Shown here piece by piece: positions 7,219 to 16,165 of a stretch of DNA of 64,000 bases (positions are counted from its first letter, which is position 1; each line of letters starts with the position of its first letter). The translations under genes and the position numbers were made by a program. This DNA comes from Butyricicoccus_A sp963588905 (lineage in GTDB: Bacteria > Bacillota > Clostridia > Oscillospirales > Butyricicoccaceae): positions 1 through 64,000 of the forward strand of contig CAVAJF010000010.1 of NCBI GenBank assembly GCA_963588905.1, in the 5' to 3' direction. The notes below the pieces were generated by a model, which worked only from the letters and a program-made list of their open reading frames with translations, made no database searches and was not told the origin of the DNA.

Positions 7219-9846
7219 TTACTTCTTGCTGTTCAGTGCTGCCTGTGCAGCTGCCAGACGTGCAATCGGCACGCGGAACGGCGAGCACGATACATACGTG
7301 AGACCTGCTTCGTGGCAGAATGCAATGGAAGACGGATCGCCGCCATGCTCACCACAGATTCCCATCTTGATATTCGGACGGGTCTTTTTGCCCTGCTCCG
7401 CAGCAATACGGATGAGCTGACCAACGCCGTTCTGATCCAAGCGTGCAAACGGATCAGACTCGTAAATCTTCGCCTGATAGTACGAGTACAGGAACTTGCC
7501 TGCATCATCACGCGAGAAGCCAAACGTCATCTGCGTCAAGTCATTGGTACCGAACGAGAAGAACTCTGCTTCCTCTGCGATCTCGCCAGCCATCAGGGCA
7601 GCACGCGGAATTTCAATCATCGTACCGATATGGTAAACGATGTCAGAATCCAGTTCCTTCTTTACCTTTTCTGCTTCCTCGACAACGACATCCTTGACGA
7701 ATTTGAGTTCCTTCTTGTCGCCGACCAACGGAATCATGATTTCCGGCTCAATGGTATAGCCCTTCTCCTTGGAAACCTCAATGGCAGCTTCTAATACCGC
7801 ACGTGTCTGCATCTTCGCAATTTCCGGATAGGTAACCGCAAGACGGCAGCCGCGATGACCCATCATTGGGTTAAACTCGTGCAGATCATCGCATTTCTGC
7901 TTGACTTCGGCCGGTGTCATGCCCATATCCTTCGCCAAGGCTTCAATATCTGCCAGATCAGTCGGAACGAACTCATGCAGCGGCGGATCCAGATAACGAA
8001 CCGTCATCGGGCGACCTTCCAGCGCCTCGTACATTGCCTTAAAGTCGCTCTTCTGGAACGGCAGCAATTCAACCAGTGCTTCTTCTCTCTGTTCCGGTGT
8101 ATCAGACAAAATCATCTTCCGAATTTTTGGAATACGATTCGGCTCAAAGAACATATGCTCGGTACGGCACAGACCAATGCCTTCTGCGCCCAAACGAACA
8201 GCATTCTTGGTATCCTTTGGCGTGTCTGCATTCGTGCGAACGCGCAGACGACGGAAGCTGTCTGCCCATGCCATAATTCTGCCAAAGTCACCGCTGACCG
8301 ATGCTTCCTTCGTCTCAATCATGCCCTTATAAATAAAGCCCGTGCTGCCATCCAGAGAGATTTCGTCTCCCTCATGGAAGGTGTAACCGCCGAGAGAGAA
8401 TACCTTTGCTTCTTCATCAATGGTAATTTCGCCGCAGCCGGATACACAGCAGGTGCCCATGCCGCGAGCCACTACTGCTGCATGAGAGGTCATGCCGCCG
8501 CGCACAGTCAGAATGCCTTCTGCCGCGTGCATACCCTCAATATCCTCCGGCGAAGTCTCCAAACGTACCAGAATGACCTTTTCACCGTTTTGCTCGTGTG
8601 CATTCTTCGCATCTTCTGCGGTAAAGTAAACCTTGCCAGCCGCCGCACCAGGCGATGCCGGCAATGCCTGACCAATCTTTTCGCCCTTTTTCAGATCTTC
8701 TACATCAAATGTCGGATGCAGCAGCTGATCCAAGCTCTTTGCATCAATGCGCAGAACCGCTTCTTCCGGTGTAATACGGCCTTCATCTACGAGATCGCAG
8801 GCAATTTTGATGGCAGCCTGTGCGGTCCGCTTGCCGTTTCTCGTCTGCAAGAAAAACAGCTTGCCTTCCTGAATGGTGAATTCCATATCCTGCATATCGC
8901 GGTAGTGGTCTTCCAGCCGGTTGGCAATATCCATAAACTGCTGATAGCACTCCGGCAAGTCCTCCGCGAGCTTGGTAATCGGCTGCGGCGTGCGGATGCC
9001 TGCCACAACGTCTTCACCCTGCGCGTTGATGAGATATTCGCCAAAAATGCCCTTTTCGCCGGTGGACGGATTGCGCGTGAAGGCTACGCCGGTCCCCGAT
9101 GTATTGCCCATGTTGCCGAATACCATCGACTGTACATTGACTGCCGTGCCCCAATCTCCCGGAATATCATTCATGCGGCGGTATACAATGGCACGCGGAT
9201 TATCCCACGAACGGAACACCGCCTTGACAGCTTCCATGAGCTGTACTTTTGGGTCCTGCGGGAATTCTGCGCCCATTTTTTCCGCATAAATTGCTTTATA
9301 TCGTGCGATGACTTCCTTGAGATCGTCTGCAGTCAAATCCGTATCATATTTTGCGCCCTTTGCCTCTTTGATCTCCGTCAAAATGCCCTCAAAGAACGAT
9401 TTGCTCATTTCCATAACGACATCCGAGAACATCTGAATAAAGCGGCGATATGAATCATACGCAAAACGCGGATTGCCGGTTTTCTTTGCAAAGCCTTCTA
9501 CGGAAACATCATTTAAGCCCAAATTCAAAATGGTATCCATCATGCCCGGCATCGAAGCGCGCGCACCGGAACGCACGGAAACCAGCAGCGGATCCGATTC
9601 ATCGCCAAACTTTTTCCCGCGCTGCTGCTCCAAAACAGCCAGCGCCGCAAAGATTTGATCCTGAATTTCCTGAGAAATCTGCTTTCCCTGTGTATAATAA
9701 TCGGTACATGCTTCGGTTGTGACCGTGAATCCATTCGGAATTGGCAGTCCCAAATTGGTCATCTCGGCAAGATTCGCACCCTTGCCGCCAAGCAACGGAC
9801 GCATATCGGCATTACCCTCATGAAACTCGTACACCCATTTTTTCAT
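7219..9846 (-). CDS. ppdK: Pyruvate, phosphate dikinase
   Basis: This 875-residue enzyme interconverts ATP, phosphate and pyruvate with AMP, pyrophosphate and PEP. The N-terminal ATP-grasp domain (KGANLAEM near residue 24) is followed by the swivelling phospho-histidine domain (GGMTSHAAVVARG, near residue 450) and a C-terminal TIM barrel with GICGEHGGDP and the catalytic Cys of SIAFCHEAG. The length matches clostridial PPDK. It starts after a GGAGGAAAAT ribosome site and stands alone. With pyruvate kinase at 60491-61909 it would set the PEP/pyruvate balance in pyrophosphate-linked glycolysis or gluconeogenesis. Confidence 0.97.
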   Translation of the reverse strand: MKKWVYEFHEGNADMRPLLGGKGANLAEMTNLGLPIPNGFTVTTEACTDYYTQGKQISQEIQDQIFAALAVLEQQRGKKFGDESDPLLVSVRSGARASMPGMMDTILNLGLNDVSVEGFAKKTGNPRFAYDSYRRFIQMFSDVVMEMSKSFFEGILTEIKEAKGAKYDTDLTADDLKEVIARYKAIYAEKMGAEFPQDPKVQLMEAVKAVFRSWDNPRAIVYRRMNDIPGDWGTAVNVQSMVFGNMGNTSGTGVAFTRNPSTGEKGIFGEYLINAQGEDVVAGIRTPQPITKLAEDLPECYQQFMDIANRLEDHYRDMQDMEFTIQEGKLFFLQTRNGKRTAQAAIKIACDLVDEGRITPEEAVLRIDAKSLDQLLHPTFDVEDLKKGEKIGQALPASPGAAAGKVYFTAEDAKNAHEQNGEKVILVRLETSPEDIEGMHAAEGILTVRGGMTSHAAVVARGMGTCCVSGCGEITIDEEAKVFSLGGYTFHEGDEISLDGSTGFIYKGMIETKEASVSGDFGRIMAWADSFRRLRVRTNADTPKDTKNAVRLGAEGIGLCRTEHMFFEPNRIPKIRKMILSDTPEQREEALVELLPFQKSDFKAMYEALEGRPMTVRYLDPPLHEFVPTDLADIEALAKDMGMTPAEVKQKCDDLHEFNPMMGHRGCRLAVTYPEIAKMQTRAVLEAAIEVSKEKGYTIEPEIMIPLVGDKKELKFVKDVVVEEAEKVKKELDSDIVYHIGTMIEIPRAALMAGEIAEEAEFFSFGTNDLTQMTFGFSRDDAGKFLYSYYQAKIYESDPFARLDQNGVGQLIRIAAEQGKKTRPNIKMGICGEHGGDPSSIAFCHEAGLTYVSCSPFRVPIARLAAAQAALNSKK

Positions 9847-10136
9847 ACTATTTTCCTCCCAGTTTTTGTTTCTCTGCCACGCCGTCTCTCTTCAGCAGGC
9901 AGATTCCCACCAACATCTGTCATCTTTCATAAATTAAATGCAGGTTTTCGCTGTGTTTGTTAACAGTATACACAAATAAGCTTACTTTGTCAAATTTTTC
10001 ACTTAACATATTTTCACATTTTTTTGACAGAATCTCATGTGATCTCTCGAGATAAAAATCCGCCCGCAGGAATAGTATCCCACGGGCGGAACATGTTATA
10101 ATGTTTTTATAAAATTTTCCTACAGGAGATGATGAT
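9847..10136. other. Intergenic region between divergent ppdK and the DUF523 gene
   Basis: This 290-base AT-rich region must hold the ppdK promoter on the minus strand and the DUF523 promoter on the plus strand; a TATAAT box at 10097-10102 probably serves the latter. It also holds the hairpin at 10050-10090. No further gene is visible. Confidence 0.5.
10050..10090 (-). terminator. Terminator-like hairpin without an obvious upstream gene
   Basis: An 8-base stem (10059-10066 with 10083-10090) is followed on the minus strand by a T-rich tract, as in an intrinsic terminator. The only DNA upstream on that strand is the antisense side of the DUF523 gene and then the convergent DUF3877 gene. It may stop read-through before ppdK or end a short antisense RNA. 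Confidence 0.45.
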
Positions 10137-10553
10137 ATGACCGTACTTGTCAGCGCCTGCCTACTTGGCGAAAACTGCAAATACAATGGCGGAAACAATG
10201 CTTCCCCTGCGATTCTAGAATTTCTCAAAGACAAGGAAATTGTTCCTGTCTGTCCGGAAATCTTAGCGGGAATGCCTGCACCGCGCCCGCCAGTCGAAGT
10301 AAACGGCAGCCGTGTCCTGCGCAAAAACGGCGAAGATGTCACAGATGCCTATTGTTCCGGCGTTCGTAAAGCGATGCAGATTGCAGTACAGCAACCCATT
10401 GATCTTGTCATCTTGAAATCGCGCAGTCCTACCTGCGGTGTTGGACAGCGATACGACGGCACATTTACCGGAACGCTGGTCAATCAATCCGGCTTATTTG
10501 CCGAGGCGCTCCAACAAGCCGGTTATACCGTGAAAAGCTCGGATGATTTTTAG
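10137..10553 (+). CDS. DUF523 domain-containing protein
   Basis: A 138-residue protein that is essentially one DUF523 domain. The conserved cysteine motifs are VSACLLGENCKYNG at the N-terminus and KSRSPTCGVGQRYDG near residue 100. The four conserved cysteines suggest metal or iron-sulfur binding, but the family function is not established. An AGGAG ribosome site precedes the ATG. Its end overlaps the end of the convergent DUF3877 gene by 4 bases. Confidence 0.9.
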   Translation: MTVLVSACLLGENCKYNGGNNASPAILEFLKDKEIVPVCPEILAGMPAPRPPVEVNGSRVLRKNGEDVTDAYCSGVRKAMQIAVQQPIDLVILKSRSPTCGVGQRYDGTFTGTLVNQSGLFAEALQQAGYTVKSSDDF

Positions 10554-11089
10554 AATCCAAAGGTTTCAAATTCCTTCTGCGTGAAGCGATGATAAATCAG
10601 CTGTCCCATCTCATCATGGATGCAGTAGCGATAGGCATCCGGCTTTCCATCCGCAAAATAAATCAGATAGTCAAATTCGTCTGTGTCCTTGCTCGGTGTC
10701 TCAACGACAACCTGGTCGGAATACTTGCGGAATACCGCGATAATTTCCTCTATCGTATGTCCCGGCCTGCTCATGCAAGCGATGAACTCCTCCAAAAATC
10801 CACTGGTCTCTACGTTTTCGTGTACATATTCGACGCCCTTTTCCGGAACCGTGATGCAAAACAGTTCATCTTTTACAGAAACCGTCAGCGTGCCAAGCAA
10901 TGCTTCCACAGTCTTGGCAAATTGTGCCAGCTGTGCTTCCAGTTCTGCAACCGAGAGCTGTGTATCAAGCAAATGGTTGATTGCTTCTGCCGGAAAATAT
11001 AAATGAATCGGTGTTTTCGTATAGCCCAGCTTAATCTGGGATTCCTTCACCATACCAATCAGATTTTGAGTCAGTGCTTCGTAATGCAA
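10550..11089 (-). CDS. DUF3877-like conserved protein
   Basis: This 179-residue soluble protein is recognised with moderate confidence as the Clostridia family DUF3877. There is no signal peptide, membrane segment or known catalytic motif. The centre is predicted alpha-helical and acidic, and the C-terminal part (KDTDEFDYLIYFADGKPD) looks like a beta-rich conserved block. A GGAGGAA ribosome site precedes the ATG. Function unknown. Confidence 0.7.
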   Translation of the reverse strand: MHYEALTQNLIGMVKESQIKLGYTKTPIHLYFPAEAINHLLDTQLSVAELEAQLAQFAKTVEALLGTLTVSVKDELFCITVPEKGVEYVHENVETSGFLEEFIACMSRPGHTIEEIIAVFRKYSDQVVVETPSKDTDEFDYLIYFADGKPDAYRYCIHDEMGQLIYHRFTQKEFETFGF

Positions 11090-11252
11090 GATACTTCCTC
11101 CTCTATGAGAATTTCATTGTATTTGCTTCTATTGTACCCTGTACCCTAAAAAATGTAAAGGACAGCCGGATTTTTTTCGTGCATCTTCCTGCAAAGCATG
11201 GTATAATGGGTTGTTCATCAATGATTCATATCTTGAAAGGAGTATTTCGTAC

Positions 11253-12608
11253 ATGCTTGAATCATTATTCAAATTGAAGGAGAACCACACGAGTGTCAAG
11301 ACAGAAGTTGTTGCCGGTCTGACAACCTTTATGACCATGGCTTACATTCTCGCGGTCAATCCTTCCATCCTGTCGGCATCCGGCATGGATTCCAATGCTA
11401 TTCTGATGGCAACTGCCATCGCATCCTTCATCGGCTGCTTCTGCATGGCATTGCTCGCAAATTATCCATTTGCACTGGCACCGGGTCTCGGACTCAATGC
11501 ATACTTTGCATACACCGTCGTCGGACAGATGGGCTACACATGGCAGTTTGCTCTGCTCGCTGTTTTTGTCGAGGGTCTGATTTTTATCGTCCTTTCCTTG
11601 ACCAATGTGCGTGAAGCCATTTTCAACGCCATTCCGCTTCAGCTCAAAAAGGGTGTATCGGTCGGCATTGGCCTGTTTGTCGCTTTTCTGGGACTTCAGA
11701 ATGCCAAGTTGGTCGTAGACAGCACCACGCTGGTTACGATCGTTGATTTTACCAAAAACTTCCACACGGTCGGTATCGGCGCACTGCTCGCAGTGATTGG
11801 TCTGCTGCTCATTGCTATCCTGCATGTCAAGAATGTCAAGGGTTCCATCCTGATTGGCATTCTGGTCACTTGGGTACTGGGCATTGTGTGTCAGCTCACC
11901 GGTATTTATCAGGTGGATGCTGCCAACGGCTTCTATTCTCTGATTCCGTCTTGGTCGAGCTTTGACATTACTTCGATTCGTCTGACCTTCGGCCAGTGCT
12001 TTAATCTGGCTGGTACGGATTTTAATCTGATTGACTTTATCGTCATCATTTTCGCCTTCCTGTTTGTCGATCTGTTCGACACGCTGGGCACACTGATCGG
12101 TGTGGCAAATAAGGCAGATATGCTGGATGAAGAAGGCAAGCTGCCGCGCATCAAGCAGGCTCTGCTCGCCGATGCACTCGCAACCTCTGCTGGCGCCATT
12201 CTGGGCACTTCCACCACAACAACCTTCGTAGAAAGCTCCTCTGGCGTCGCTGAAGGCGGCAGAACTGGTCTGTCTTCTATTGTAACTGGTCTGCTGTTCT
12301 TGGTTTCCATTGTCTTTGCTCCGGTATTTACCACGATTCCGAGCTTCGCAACGGCTCCGGCTCTAATTTTCGTTGGATTCCTGATGATTTCTGCTGTTGT
12401 GCAGATCAACTTCAACGATCCGACCGAATCCATTCCGGCTTACCTGTGCTTGGCTTGTATGCCGCTGACCTACAGCATTTCGGAAGGCATCTCCATTGGT
12501 GTTATTTCTTATGTTGTCATCAACCTGTTCTCCGGCAATCGCAAGAAGATTACACCGCTGATGTATGTCTTGGCAATCCTGTTTGTCTTGAAGTACATCT
12601 TCCTGTAA
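11253..12608 (+). CDS. NCS2 family purine permease (hypoxanthine/guanine/adenine type)
   Basis: This 451-residue membrane protein of the AzgA/PbuG branch imports purine bases by proton symport. Family signatures are GLTTFMTMAYILAVNP near residue 21, ALAPGLGLNAYFAY near 78, DLFDTLGTLIGVA near 275 and GTSTTTTFVESSSGVAEGGRTG near 317. The start at 11253 has an AAAGGAG ribosome site; the longer open frame to 11211 is not needed. A TATAAT box lies at 11202-11207. No purine riboswitch is seen in the leader. Which purine it carries cannot be decided from sequence. Confidence 0.92.
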   Translation: MLESLFKLKENHTSVKTEVVAGLTTFMTMAYILAVNPSILSASGMDSNAILMATAIASFIGCFCMALLANYPFALAPGLGLNAYFAYTVVGQMGYTWQFALLAVFVEGLIFIVLSLTNVREAIFNAIPLQLKKGVSVGIGLFVAFLGLQNAKLVVDSTTLVTIVDFTKNFHTVGIGALLAVIGLLLIAILHVKNVKGSILIGILVTWVLGIVCQLTGIYQVDAANGFYSLIPSWSSFDITSIRLTFGQCFNLAGTDFNLIDFIVIIFAFLFVDLFDTLGTLIGVANKADMLDEEGKLPRIKQALLADALATSAGAILGTSTTTTFVESSSGVAEGGRTGLSSIVTGLLFLVSIVFAPVFTTIPSFATAPALIFVGFLMISAVVQINFNDPTESIPAYLCLACMPLTYSISEGISIGVISYVVINLFSGNRKKITPLMYVLAILFVLKYIFL

Positions 12609-12625
12609 TTCACCGCACAATATGC

Positions 12626-12664
12626 AATCATCCCGCCGTCTCAATGACAGCGGGATGATTTTTT
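12626..12664 (+). terminator. Intrinsic terminator after the purine permease
   Basis: A perfect 11-base stem (12626-12636 with 12650-12660) and a T tract. Confidence 0.93.
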
Positions 12665-13298
12665 AATATTCTTTTTTCGCTCGAATCCGCATAGACACAG
12701 CGATAGAAACAGGAAACAGCAGCAAAATAATTAGCCATGCCACGCCAAAGGCAATCCGAACAATCGTGACAAATTCCGCCGGCACCTGACTAAATTCTGA
12801 CAGTACCAAAGCACCGGAATATAAGACAACGAATAACAAAACATTGACTAGGCGTCCGCGTTCCACGCCAAAACGATACATCACAGGAATCTCAATTTCC
12901 ATATACACCAATGCCGCAAAAATGGTCTGCAACAAAGAAATCAGCCATTGTGTCCAGCTCAGATCCATTCTTCCCGTTGCAAACGACAGTAAGCCAATCA
13001 CAAGTCCTATCAGTGCACCGCATCCTGTTGTAATCAGCAAGCTAATATATCGAGAGACAACGATCTGACGATTAGATAACGGCATCGCAGCACAATAGCG
13101 ATCCCAGTGATACCATGTCTCATAGGAGAAAAAGCTCACGCCCATCATGCAGCCAATCATGACTGCCATATAGCTGAAGATTCTGCCTCCACCCACAGTC
13201 AAGCCGACAACTACCAAACCGACAAAGTACAGGAGATAAAAACTTCTCTTTGAGTTGCCCATCAACTGTGCCAAATCATATCGAACTAAGCCTTTCAT
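12663..13298 (-). CDS. ABC-2-type transporter permease subunit
   Basis: This 211-residue membrane protein has about six hydrophobic helices and no nucleotide-binding domain. It is the last gene of a GntR-ATPase-permease operon, overlapping the ATPase gene by 4 bases (ATGA). That layout is typical of YtrA-controlled export systems responding to cell-envelope stress. Substrate unknown. Confidence 0.8.
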   Translation of the reverse strand: MKGLVRYDLAQLMGNSKRSFYLLYFVGLVVVGLTVGGGRIFSYMAVMIGCMMGVSFFSYETWYHWDRYCAAMPLSNRQIVVSRYISLLITTGCGALIGLVIGLLSFATGRMDLSWTQWLISLLQTIFAALVYMEIEIPVMYRFGVERGRLVNVLLFVVLYSGALVLSEFSQVPAEFVTIVRIAFGVAWLIILLLFPVSIAVSMRIRAKKEY

Positions 13299-14143
13299 AC
13301 GTCTGCACCGCCTTCCAGCAATACCAAAATTTGTTCAATATCTGTGCTGTCACAGACAAACTGCGGATACTTTTCTCTCATGCGCTCACGCCCTCTGCAC
13401 AGCGCCTCAAAGGAATAAGCGTGCTTCTTGATACCCAGAATATCCGTCTTTTCCATCTGTTCTAGCTGTTCCGGACTGCCTTTGAGAATGACGTACTCAT
13501 CAAGCAAGGTATCCTTATCTGTATCAATTTGAATCCTGCCATGTGATACAATCAGAATGTTATCTGCTACGCGATCCAAATCACTGGTGATATGAGTGGA
13601 CAACAGCACAGTATGCTCGCCGTCTTCGATAAATGTCTGCAAATCATTCAAAATCTGCTCGCGGGCAACAGGGTCCAATCCGCCTGTCGGCTCATCCAAC
13701 AGCAGCAATCTCGGGCTGTGTGCCAGTGCCGCCGCAATGGACAGCTTCTGCTTCATGCCACGGGAAAACGTCTTGATGGTCTTATTTTCCGGCAGTTCAT
13801 AGTGCTCGCACATTCCAAAAAACACATCTCGTGACCAGTTATGGTAAATATCTCCCAGCACTCGGTCAATCTGTCCAATCTTCAGCATTTCGCTAAAGCA
13901 GCATGTATCATACACCACGCCAATTTCCTGCTTGGTCTGCGCGTCTATTGGTTTTCCCAAAAAGGAAATGGTTCCGGCATCGATGTGTGCCGCGCCCAAA
14001 ATGCTGCGAAGAATGGTCGTCTTGCCCGCGCCATTTCTGCCGACTAATCCGGTGATTGTTCCCTGCTCCAGAGAGAAGGTTACGTTGTCCAGCGCGAAAT
14101 TTTCATATCGTTTGCACAGACCCTTTACTTCCAATGCTTTCAT
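13295..14143 (-). CDS. ABC transporter ATP-binding protein
   Basis: This 282-residue ATPase has Walker A GRNGAGKTTILRSI (near residue 36), signature FSRGMKQKLSIAAAL and Walker B LLLLDEPTGGLDP. The C-terminal 70 residues after the nucleotide-binding domain are a short accessory extension, common in this subfamily. It overlaps the gntR gene upstream and the permease gene downstream by 4 bases each, so all three are co-translated. Confidence 0.93.
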   Translation of the reverse strand: MKALEVKGLCKRYENFALDNVTFSLEQGTITGLVGRNGAGKTTILRSILGAAHIDAGTISFLGKPIDAQTKQEIGVVYDTCCFSEMLKIGQIDRVLGDIYHNWSRDVFFGMCEHYELPENKTIKTFSRGMKQKLSIAAALAHSPRLLLLDEPTGGLDPVAREQILNDLQTFIEDGEHTVLLSTHITSDLDRVADNILIVSHGRIQIDTDKDTLLDEYVILKGSPEQLEQMEKTDILGIKKHAYSFEALCRGRERMREKYPQFVCDSTDIEQILVLLEGGADV

Positions 14144-14529
14144 CTCTCGTCACCTCCAAATAAGAGATGCAGTGCTTCAGACACTTCCTGTTCGGAAATG
14201 TCTGCACTCTTTGCAATCTCTACGGCTTCCAATAATTTTTGTTCTATGCGTCTGCGATGCTCTTCCCGCACTTGTTCGGCATCTTGATGCGAGACATAGG
14301 TGCCGCGCCCCTGCATGGTCTCGACAAATCCCTCACGCTCCAGCTCTTCATAGGCTCGTTTTGTGGTAATCACACTGACACGCAGATCTTTTGCCAGTGT
14401 CCGAATCGAGGGAAGCTGTTCTCCGGCAGGAATCACGCCAGATAAAATCTGGGCTTTCATCTGTTCAGTAATCTGCTCATAAATCGGTTTTCCCCCTGTA
14501 TTTTGCAGAATAATCTGCACGGCTATCAC
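14140..14529 (-). CDS. GntR family transcriptional regulator, YtrA type
   Basis: This 129-residue regulator has an N-terminal winged helix (about 10-75; IYEQITEQMKAQILSG, LPSIRTLAKDLRVSVITTKRAYEELEREG) and only a short helical tail, as in the YtrA subfamily. It reads from a GTG start after GGAGGTGAT. It is the first gene of the ABC operon and probably represses it. An inverted repeat overlaps the -10 box upstream. Confidence 0.92.
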   Translation of the reverse strand: MIAVQIILQNTGGKPIYEQITEQMKAQILSGVIPAGEQLPSIRTLAKDLRVSVITTKRAYEELEREGFVETMQGRGTYVSHQDAEQVREEHRRRIEQKLLEAVEIAKSADISEQEVSEALHLLFGGDER

Positions 14530-14536
14530 CTCCGTA

Positions 14537-14590
14537 TATACTGTTCATATTCTTTATATACAGTATACACACTAGATGTACACTTGTCAA
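14537..14590 (-). promoter_or_regulatory. Promoter and candidate operator of the GntR/ABC operon
   Basis: The minus strand has -35 TTGACA (14590-14585), a 17-base spacer and -10 TATACT (14567-14562). The inverted repeat TATACTGT / ACAGTATA (14537-14544 and 14560-14567) includes the -10 box, so a bound dimer would block transcription. This fits autoregulation by the YtrA-type regulator. Confidence 0.7.
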
Positions 14591-14596
14591 GTCATA

Positions 14597-14626
14597 AAAG
14601 AAAAAAGAGACAGATTTCTCTGTCTC
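14597..14626 (-). terminator. Intrinsic terminator after coaX
   Basis: On the minus strand an 8-base stem (14607-14614 with 14619-14626) is followed by a six-T tract. Confidence 0.88.
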
Positions 14627-14634
14627 CTATCGTT

Positions 14635-15417
14635 TCAAATTTCCCGCCGTTTGTTCTTCATCCAGATACGGTGCAAGCCGTACAACACCATATTATCTGC
14701 CCGATGAACCGACTGCGTTACATACGGCGCAACGAGCTCTGCATCGGTTCCCGTCAAATAAACCGTCAAGTTATCTCCGAGCTGTTGCTTGCATCGTCCA
14801 ATCATGCCATCAATCATACATGCTGTGCCATTGAGCACGCCGGATGCCATAGCGTCCATGGTATTTTTCCCCAGTAATCCGGTATGCGGACGTGCCAGCC
14901 CGATAGAAGGCAGCTGTGCTGCCTTGGTATGTAAGGACTCCAAGCCAATGCGCATTCCCGGTGCGATAATCGAGCCGACCAACGCGCCAGTCTCGTCTAA
15001 TGCTGTAAATGTCACCGCTGTATTCATATCAATGACCAGTGCCGGCAATCGCTTCTTCGCCGCCGCTTCCACAGCCACGCATACCAAATCGCTGCCGACC
15101 ACCCGCGGATTATCCATGCGAATGCTCAGTCCTGTCTTCACGCCAGAGGATACATTGACGACTTCGCAATGGCACAAAATCTCTGCCGCTTCACGCAGCA
15201 CACCGCTCAGTGCAGGCACAACAGAGCAAATAATCGCGCCATAGATATGGGACGGCTCACAGCCGTGCAGGCGCAATACACTGTCTATTTGGCAAGCATA
15301 TTGATCCGCTGTCTGTCGAGTCTCTGAGGCAATATGAGAAACGACACACAATTTTCCCTGTCTGTCAAAGCATCCCAGTGTAATTGCTGAATTCTGTATA
15401 TTGATTGCAAGCAGCAT
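14635..15417 (-). CDS. coaX: Type III pantothenate kinase, divergent
   Basis: A 260-residue ASKHA-fold kinase that phosphorylates pantothenate at the first step of CoA synthesis. Recognisable blocks are the N-terminal strand (LLAINIQNSAITLG), PRVVGSDLVCVAVEAA and VIDMNTAVTFTALDETG, and GSIIAPGMRIGLESL. Several family motifs deviate: the usual DxGNT reads NIQNS and the usual GADR reads GSDL. A catalytic aspartate in the middle motif is retained. CoaX activity is likely but not certain. The DUF/CmpB-like gene lies 36 bases upstream on the same strand. Confidence 0.85.
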   Translation of the reverse strand: MLLAINIQNSAITLGCFDRQGKLCVVSHIASETRQTADQYACQIDSVLRLHGCEPSHIYGAIICSVVPALSGVLREAAEILCHCEVVNVSSGVKTGLSIRMDNPRVVGSDLVCVAVEAAAKKRLPALVIDMNTAVTFTALDETGALVGSIIAPGMRIGLESLHTKAAQLPSIGLARPHTGLLGKNTMDAMASGVLNGTACMIDGMIGRCKQQLGDNLTVYLTGTDAELVAPYVTQSVHRADNMVLYGLHRIWMKNKRREI

Positions 15418-15453
15418 AAGTGCCTGTCCCCTTTCTCGTGTATATGTCTGCTA

Positions 15454-15882
15454 TTATATGCCGATTTTGCGCTGCTTGCAAGCAGACTTTTTGCATTTCT
15501 TCGCAGAATCTATCGGCAAACGATCTGCCAGCCAAACCAGCGGAATGCTCAGGACAAACCAAACGAGACTATATTTGATGCAGATTTGCCCCGCCAAATT
15601 GCCCAGCTCGCTGGAATAATCCCAAACATGCAGCTGCATTCCCAGATTAAAAATACAGCCGAAAATAAACTCGACAAACAGAACGGCTACCGCACTTGCC
15701 ACCGCGCGAATCGGCAGTTTATATCGGTATAGTTTATCCGAAATCAAACCCATCAACCCAAAGCAAATGCCGCCCGCCAGCGCCATCGACCAGTGCGACC
15801 AGCCGCGAAACAAAATCTCTAAAAACGGATACCCCCAAAAGCCATATGCCATCAAAATCATTGTTTTTTCTATCTGATTCAA
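15454..15882 (-). CDS. Putative ABC-transporter type IV (CmpB-like) membrane protein
   Basis: This 142-residue protein has four hydrophobic helices and a basic C-terminal tail (KKCKKSACKQRK). The pattern GYPFLEILFRGWSHWSMALAGG and FVEFIFGCIFN matches the putative ABC-transporter type IV family (PF06541), for which transport has not been shown. It lies upstream of coaX with a 36-base gap. Confidence 0.75.
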   Translation of the reverse strand: MNQIEKTMILMAYGFWGYPFLEILFRGWSHWSMALAGGICFGLMGLISDKLYRYKLPIRAVASAVAVLFVEFIFGCIFNLGMQLHVWDYSSELGNLAGQICIKYSLVWFVLSIPLVWLADRLPIDSAKKCKKSACKQRKIGI

Positions 15883-15968
15883 ACCACATCACCTATTTGA
15901 TAGCTTTCCCGATCTCAAAGAGAATATTCTGTGTGCAATTGGCATATCCTGTTCGGGGAGGTGTTTTT

Positions 15969-16103
15969 ATGAAAACATTTTGGCAAGGCGATCTGATTGT
16001 TCATCCATGGCATCGCTCTCGCAGAAAGCATACTGCCGATAAGCTATATCGCGGCTCCCTCAATGAACAAAGATATACGTCTTCTGTGTACTTTACGAAA
16101 TGA
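15969..16103 (+). CDS. Small basic protein, hypothetical
   Basis: A 44-residue open frame starts with ATG 6 bases after GGGGAGGTG, a very good ribosome site. The product (start MKTFWQGDLIVHPWHRSRRK) is basic and rich in Trp/His/Arg with no membrane segment. The family is not recognised. Its stop is about 60 bases before hydF. The ribosome site is the main support. Confidence 0.45.
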   Translation: MKTFWQGDLIVHPWHRSRRKHTADKLYRGSLNEQRYTSSVYFTK

Positions 16104-16165
16104 TATTCGTGCGGTATAATAAAGGCAAATAAATCTAGGAATTATTCTGAATTTGAGGTGATTCT

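Noticed and set aside
7855..9453. 532-residue open frame on the plus strand
   Set aside because: It is the antisense of ppdK, rich in Cys, His and Arg, with no ribosome site or family motif; codon bias of the real gene keeps the opposite frame open.
11090..11252. Purine riboswitch before the purine permease
   Set aside because: The conserved junction sequences of the purine aptamer are not present; only an ordinary promoter and ribosome site are seen.
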